Of a DNA stretch of 36,833 nt, positions 32,698 through 36,833 are shown one piece after another. How positions within the stretch are numbered: position 1 is the stretch's first letter; every line of letters begins with the position of its first letter. The position numbers and the translations under genes are program-made. This DNA comes from an uncultured Coriobacteriaceae bacterium. Its GTDB lineage: Bacteria > Actinomycetota > Coriobacteriia > Coriobacteriales > Atopobiaceae. The stretch is taken from assembly GCA_902786015.1 (NCBI GenBank), contig CADAAU010000025.1, positions 1 to 36,833 of the forward strand, written 5' to 3'. The notes below the pieces were generated by a model. That model made no database searches. It was not told the origin of the DNA and saw nothing but the letters and a program-made list of their open reading frames with translations.

Positions 32698-33606
32698 ATG
32701 GCCAAGAACATCCAAGATTTGCGCAGGGAGGCAGGGTACAGCAGCGCCAAGGATTTTGCTGCGGCTCTCGGCATCCCCCAATCTACCTACGCGCGTTACG
32801 AGAACCAGCCTGAGGCCATTCCGCTCAAGCAGGCTTGGGCCATCGCCGACTTCCTTGGCTGTTCTATCGATATAGTCGTGGGCCGTGAGCCTGTGGACGT
32901 CGATGCCATGCGTGGCGAGTTCCAGAAGTACTACGACAGCCTTTCTCCCGAGAGTCAATCGCTGCTTGAACAAATCGCTGCGGTACTTAAGGGAAATGAC
33001 AGGTTCAGGGCCAAGGCTGCTCGAACCGAAGAACAGGCAAAGTTCGATAAGTATCTCGATTTCTATGAACGCGCATTCTTTGAATCTCTGGAAACAGGCT
33101 CAGAGCTCGGTGACGTCCTCGTGTTTGGCACCGAAGCCGAGCGTAGAGCTGCCTTCGAGCGTTATTTGGTAAAGCGCGCCGCAGCAAAACGTGCTGAAAA
33201 GGTTGCAGCCGAATGCGGTCCAAAAGAGGATGAGCTGTTGCTAAACGCAGCGTCAATTATCGATAGCGAAACTGGCGAAGAAATCTTCTGCGATGATCCA
33301 AGATTCGATGCCAGGATGGAAGAAATCATAGACGGGATGCGAGCTCTAGCCGAACACCAATATGAGGAAGAAGATAGGGAAACCATCGCTAAGATCATGG
33401 CGGCATATGACCGTCGCCACCATATAGAGACTCCATCGATTCGACGCAGGAAGGAAATGCTGATGGCGCTGCTCGATAAGTACGGAAAAGAGCCGGCCTC
33501 CGCACATCCAGAGGCAATTCAGCGTGGCAAGGACTTGATAATGTCGCTTTTCGCAGAGGGTGGCGATATTGCGCTCTCTGATTTGCGTTCAGAGGACGAC
33601 GACTAG
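32698..33606 (+). CDS. Prophage Xre-type repressor
   Basis: 302 residues from ATG 32698 (GAAGAAGGGGAC upstream). The N-terminal HTH (MAKNIQDLRREAGYSSAKDFAAALGIPQSTYARYE) is followed by AWAIADFLGCSIDIVVGREP and a long acidic helical C-terminal part with no S24 peptidase Ser-Lys dyad. It is probably the lysogeny regulator or a duplicate of it, since the next gene shares its N-terminal domain. AT-richer than the phage structural genes. The helical domain (residues 90-300) has no recognised family. Confidence 0.72.
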   Translation: MAKNIQDLRREAGYSSAKDFAAALGIPQSTYARYENQPEAIPLKQAWAIADFLGCSIDIVVGREPVDVDAMRGEFQKYYDSLSPESQSLLEQIAAVLKGNDRFRAKAARTEEQAKFDKYLDFYERAFFESLETGSELGDVLVFGTEAERRAAFERYLVKRAAAKRAEKVAAECGPKEDELLLNAASIIDSETGEEIFCDDPRFDARMEEIIDGMRALAEHQYEEEDRETIAKIMAAYDRRHHIETPSIRRRKEMLMALLDKYGKEPASAHPEAIQRGKDLIMSLFAEGGDIALSDLRSEDDD

Positions 33607-33654
33607 AGTCAAAGGCTCTGCATATCGAGAAAGGAGGACTCCAACATAGAAAGT

Positions 33655-33686
33655 GGGCCTACAGGTGAGGCAACACCCGCAGGCCC
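33655..33686 (+). repeat. Nested hairpin between the two Xre genes
   Basis: GGGCCT (33655-33660) pairs with AGGCCC (33681-33686) and, inside, GGTG (33664-33667) with CACC (33674-33677). No T-run follows. It could reduce read-through or protect the repressor message. Confidence 0.4.
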
Positions 33687-33728
33687 GTGTCCAATCCAGG
33701 TAGTAGCTAGAGAGGACGGTGTCATTAT

Positions 33729-34112
33729 ATGGCATCCAATACCACCATGGCTAATGGCCATGCGCCATCAGGCGCTAAAAACACCCTTTCGCAACTGCGG
33801 AAGGCCGCCGGTTACCACAGTGCGAAGGATTTTGCCCTCGTGTTGGGAATCCCGGCTTCCACCTACGCTCGCTACGAGCGCAAGTCGAACGGCCCTGATT
33901 CGGGCATCCCACTCCGCGCGGCATGGGCTATCGCGGACAAGCTGAACACCACCATCGACGCCATTGTCGGACGCTTCGACGAGCCCGAGGAGCAGGAGCG
34001 CGACCTCAACGCGTTCTACCGCTCGCTCTCCGATAACGGCAAGGTGCGTTTCGACGAGTACGTGCAGTTCCTTGACTTCCGCGAGCGCATCATCGCGGCC
34101 GAGGGACGGTGA
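33729..34112 (+). CDS. Second Xre-type regulator, paralogue of the repressor
   Basis: 127 residues. The HTH LSQLRKAAGYHSAKDFALVLGIPASTYARYERK and AWAIADKLNTTIDAIVGRFDEPEE match residues 5-70 of the preceding repressor closely, so the two arose by duplication. The C-terminus is short (DLNAFYRSLSDNGKVRFDEYVQFLDF). ATG 33729 has only a distant GAGGA site; ATG 33747 is an alternative. Its TGA overlaps the GTG of the integrase gene, implying coupled expression of regulator and integrase. Confidence 0.75.
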   Translation: MASNTTMANGHAPSGAKNTLSQLRKAAGYHSAKDFALVLGIPASTYARYERKSNGPDSGIPLRAAWAIADKLNTTIDAIVGRFDEPEEQERDLNAFYRSLSDNGKVRFDEYVQFLDFRERIIAAEGR

Positions 34113-34117
34113 GCGCC

Positions 34118-35307
34118 ATGGCAGAAGTCTCCGGAAACGGCACGATCTTCCAGATGGAGAAGGACAAGCCCAAGAGTCGCTGCCGCAAGTGGCAGCTGCG
34201 CGTCTCGACGGGGCTCGACCCCCGCACCGGCAAATACAAGAAGAAGACCCGCGTCTTCAGGGGCACCTACACTGAAGCCAAGGCGGCTCTCCGCGACTTC
34301 ATCGAAGAGGTCGAGGGCGACCGCGTCCAGGGCAAGACTACGTACACCTTCGAGCAGTACGCCGAACGCTACCTCAAGCGACGCGAGCTCAACAAGGAGA
34401 TTGCGGCAACCACGCTCGAGCGTCAGCGCCAGCACTTCAAGGCGGCGAGCATGCACATCGGCAAGGCGAACCTGGCCTCCATCACGCCCACCATGCTCGA
34501 TGACATGTACATAGCGATGCTCAGTGGCGACACGCTCTCCGGCAAACCCTCGGCCGCTCCTACGTGAACGGCATCCACGACAACATCACGCTCGTGTTCG
34601 AGGCGGCCAAGAAGGAGGGCATCCTCGTGTTCAACCCCTGCGACAAGGCCAACCCGCCCAAGATGGACACCAAGGCCAAGCGCGCCCTCACGCCCGCCCA
34701 GGCGCACAAGTTCATAGACGCGCTCGACCCTGAGTCCGACCGCGAGTGCGCCTACCTGCTCGCCATCACCATGGGCCTGCGCCGTGGCGAGATCTGCGGG
34801 CTGTCTTGGGGCGACATTGACTTCGACCGGCGCGTCGCCGATATCAAGCACTCCTACGACTATATGGGCAACCTCAAGGCCACCAAGACCAAGGCCGGCA
34901 CCCGCGTGCTGCCGTTGTCCGACAAGACCATCGAAGTGCTCGAGGCCCATAAGGCCGCACAACTCAAGCGTTACGAGCGAACCAACCAGTGGCGCAAACC
35001 CGAGGAGGGCTACATCGAGCAGACTGACGACAGCCCGGTCATTACCGACAACTGCGGCACCCGCATCCTGCCCACGAGCCTCAGCCGCTGGTGGACCGAG
35101 GACCGCGCCAAGTACGGGCTCGATGGCTGGTGCCTGCACGAGTTCCGCCACACCTACCTCACCCTGCTCGCCATCAAGGGCGTTCACCCCAAGGTCATGC
35201 AGGAGCTCGCCGGCCACTATAGCTCCCAGATCTCCATGGACATCTACACCCATGTTAATATGGACTCCAAGCGCGAGGCCGTCGCGGCAGTCTCGGAGGT
35301 GTTCTGA
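34118..35307 (+). pseudogene. int: Prophage tyrosine integrase, inactivated by a frameshift
   Basis: Start ATG 34118 (or GTG 34109, overlapping the regulator). The N-terminal arm-binding domain (KWQLRVSTGLDPRTGKYKK) and core-binding domain (YTFEQYAERYLKRREL) run to LSGDTLSGKP. A one-base loss near 34544-34548 then ends the frame with AAPT-stop, while LGRSYVNGIHDNITLVFEAA continues one frame over. The catalytic half is complete: Arg in MGLRRGEICGL, His/Arg in LHEFRHTYLT, His in LAGHYS, Tyr in MDIYTHV. About 395 residues when repaired, normal for Tn916/phage integrases. Phage excision is therefore blocked unless supplied in trans. Confidence 0.87.
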
Positions 35308-35834
35308 GATGAAGGTTACGGGCGGCTGCGGAAGCGTGATTTCCCACTCCAGAATCCACGCATGCGAACTCGGAGCACGATTTGTCCAAGTTTTGTCCAT
35401 GGACAAGCGCGGTTTCGCCACGTCTTACGAAAACGAACCATCTACCAGTGGTTTTGCAAGCGCGAAAAATCTCTCCGGTTTTGCGCGTCTGTCGAGTGGG
35501 AATAAATCGATGCTTCTACACCACCCTACACCATGCTACAGCGCGAACATTTTTTCGCAGGGAGTGAGCTGAATTCATACGACGACGCGCCACGACTCGT
35601 TCCGACCGAAGCGTGTCTTTTCCTTACTTTTCCTTACAGCCTTAGTATGGCAAAGCGCATCTTACATCTTGCTCGGACCTCTAAATCTCTTGGAGGGAAA
35701 CGCCATTCGCAATTACGCTGCACGTTGCACTGATTTGCGAGATACCTTGCTGCAAGCATGCTCATGGGGACGAATGCGCCCATCAGTACGTATAATGTGC
35801 AGTACCGTAAAACCTGACCGAAAGGAATTGCGTT
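35308..35834. other. Intergenic region right of the integrase, likely to contain the right attachment site
   Basis: No gene is supported here. TTGTCCATGGACAA (35393-35406) is a perfect 14-bp palindrome, with another TTGTCC at 35382-35387, plausible integrase arm sites or an operator. TTTTCCTTAC occurs twice in tandem (35618-35637). No tRNA was found. Because the left prophage end is deleted, an att core cannot be identified by comparison. Confidence 0.5.
35791..35796 (+). promoter_or_regulatory. Candidate -10 box for the Nif11-like gene
   Basis: A consensus TATAAT lies 39 bp before the ATG at 35835; no convincing -35. GAAAGGA (about 35819-35825) is the RBS. Confidence 0.45.
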
Positions 35835-36125
35835 ATGAAGCTCGAAGACTGGTCTCCCGAACAGGTGGAAAAAGCGAAGGCGTGCAAAACCCCCGAGGAT
35901 ATCTTGGCGCTGGCCAGAGAGGAGGGCTACGAGCTTTCCGACGAGGAACTCGACGGCTTGTCGGGCGGCTGGGACCCGGTGCAAAAAGCGGTCGACAGGC
36001 TCGCACCCGCATGCCCCCAGTGCTCGAGCCGGCAGGTCAGTGTCTTTCCCATGCCGTTGACGGGAGTGACTCACTGCGTCTGCCACAACTGCGGCTACCA
36101 GTGGAACCTGACCATTCTCGGATAA
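35835..36125 (+). CDS. Nif11-like leader domain protein with C-terminal zinc ribbon
   Basis: 96 residues from ATG 35835 (AAGGA upstream). Residues 1-46 (EQVEKAKACKTPEDILALAREEGYELSDEELDGLSGG) match the Nif11/nitrile-hydratase leader pattern, ending in the Gly-Gly-type boundary where RiPP leaders are cut. Residues about 59-90 hold CPQCSS...CHNCGYQW, a four-Cys zinc ribbon, instead of a variable core peptide. No maturation enzyme or transporter is adjacent. It could be a RiPP-like precursor, or a Nif11 domain used as a protein-binding module. The gene has its own promoter-like box and lies just outside the prophage. Confidence 0.7.
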   Translation: MKLEDWSPEQVEKAKACKTPEDILALAREEGYELSDEELDGLSGGWDPVQKAVDRLAPACPQCSSRQVSVFPMPLTGVTHCVCHNCGYQWNLTILG

Positions 36126-36801
36126 CGGGCGACAAAGAAACGTTTCGAGGACGACAAAGGACCGTCCCTGCGGCGTCTGCACTATAGCAGCCTAATATGA
36201 CAATCAGCCGCCAATAGACCGTGTTGCGCGACGGCTCATCGGCAAGCGACTAGACGCCTGCCGTGGTCAGACGAGGTTCCTGATTCTTGCAGGCTTTCAT
36301 CGACGGATGCGGAGAAGCTAGCCGAGATGCCGGACGACCCGATCATCGACATCGACCCCGAACCATTCGTCGAGGCCTAGGAAAACTCGGACAGAATTCT
36401 CAAGGCACCTAAGAATGTTCTCGGAGTTTTCTCAGGTGCCTATGCGTAGCTTTTGACGCTTCATATGTCCCGCACCGTGTCAAGTGACAAATTCGCCCAA
36501 CCCCAAGCCCGTCGACCTGGGGTCGGGCTGCACCATCGGCACTTCGTCCCAACCGGAGCGCATCTCCGCTGAAGACGCCGGCGTTGCGGCAGTTTCAGAT
36601 CCGTGGACACCACATGCGTGGCCCACACTTCGCGTGATTCGGCATGGGGATTTGTCGCCCGTAGGTGCTAGTCTACAGTCGCACGCGCCAGGCGTCGGCA
36701 CGGACGTGCCTCGTGCGTGGTGTGCAAAGCGTCAGCGCGAGCCTCCCCGACGCCCCCGAACCAGGACTCGGATGCCGTCGATGTTATGAGGAATCGCGAG
36801 G
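36126..36801. other. Intergenic region, no supported gene
   Basis: No convincing gene is seen. A short open tail ending in TAG at about 36378-36380 reads LAEMPDDPIIDIDPEPFVEA and could be the end of a decayed gene. The only clear structure is the pair of crossing inverted repeats at 36381-36441. Confidence 0.45.
36381..36441. repeat. Two crossing inverted repeats (alternative hairpins or pseudoknot)
   Basis: GAAAACTC (36381-36388) pairs with GAGTTTTC (36424-36431), and AGGCACCT (36403-36410) with AGGTGCCT (36434-36441), the second extended by AAGAA/TTCT. The arms interleave, so the two stems are either mutually exclusive or form a pseudoknot. A short T-rich tail (36451-36454) follows. Confidence 0.5.
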
Positions 36802-36833
36802 TCAGCCCTGCTCGAGCTCTTCCCGCACGATGT
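36802..36833 (-). CDS. Possible C-terminal end of a gene entering from the right
   Basis: The minus strand reads IVREELEQG then TGA (36804-36802), open to the window edge. The composition fits a real protein end, but ten codons are too few to support more than a suggestion. Confidence 0.25.
   Translation of the reverse strand, partial: IVREELEQG

Noticed and set aside
36484..36789. 101-residue plus-strand frame at the right end
   Set aside because: Pro/Arg-rich, no RBS, no resemblance to any family.
1..36833. CRISPR array, rRNA or tRNA gene
   Set aside because: No regularly spaced repeats of CRISPR type, no rRNA-like sequence, and no cloverleaf-like sequence with a TTCGA-type loop that I could support; tRNA detection by eye is weak, and a scan with a tRNA finder would settle it.

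Overview
The window looks like chromosome from a GC-rich actinobacterium, most likely a gut Coriobacteriia (Collinsella/Olsenella/Eggerthella relatives). This rests on high GC, codon use, a flavin 'old yellow enzyme' of the BaiCD/dienoyl-CoA reductase type, and siphophage genes with the Ala/Asp/Glu-rich style of that class. The taxonomic call is inference.

Layout. 1-2.9 kb is host chromosome: the end of a radical-SAM gene, an ArsR-type regulator and a 642-residue flavin/Fe-S oxidoreductase. From about 2.88 kb to 35.3 kb lies one heavily decayed siphophage prophage. Its late genes read right to left: small terminase, large terminase, portal, scaffold, major capsid, head-tail connector, tail completion, distal tail protein, tail endopeptidase. 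Upstream of these, also on the minus strand, is the replication block (D5-like primase/helicase, ERCC4 nuclease, SSB-like protein, AAA protein, excisionase-like HTH). Two Xre-type regulators and a tyrosine integrase read rightwards at 32.7-35.3 kb. The left end is cut inside the tail endopeptidase gene and fused to the host oxidoreductase. Integrase, portal, connector, small terminase and AAA genes carry frameshifts, stops or deletions, so the prophage should be unable to excise or make particles.

The prophage has been invaded repeatedly. A complete 'recombinase-in-trio' (RIT) element with about 34-bp inverted ends (about 4.73-8.25 kb) splits the capsid gene 24 codons before its end; the two halves can be rejoined by eye. 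A second RIT element (from about 22.2 kb) splits the large terminase 17 codons before its end. It was then hit in ritB by an IS3-family element (23,794-25,448), with loss of the rest of the RIT and part of the terminase. That IS carries a 351-bp MITE-like insert with an 8-bp target duplication. A roughly 85-bp double-hairpin insert interrupts the tail gene.

Cargo. Between scaffold and portal, where a minor head gene is expected, lies a defence-type island (9.9-19.5 kb): an sce7726-like PD-(D/E)XK protein, a convergent sce7725/beta-family gene, a HigB-HigA toxin-antitoxin pair whose antitoxin carries an ImmA/IrrE-type zinc protease domain, a two-gene type IIG-like restriction/methylation system, a 764-bp stretch with no credible gene, and an orphan protein. 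Between terminase and portal lie a four-helix membrane protein and a Vat-like xenobiotic acetyltransferase. The most interesting candidate system is HigB / HigA-protease / sce7725 plus sce7726, whose operon structure and operator can be read from the sequence. To the right of the prophage is a small Nif11-like leader protein with a C-terminal zinc ribbon, and a stretch with alternative hairpins.
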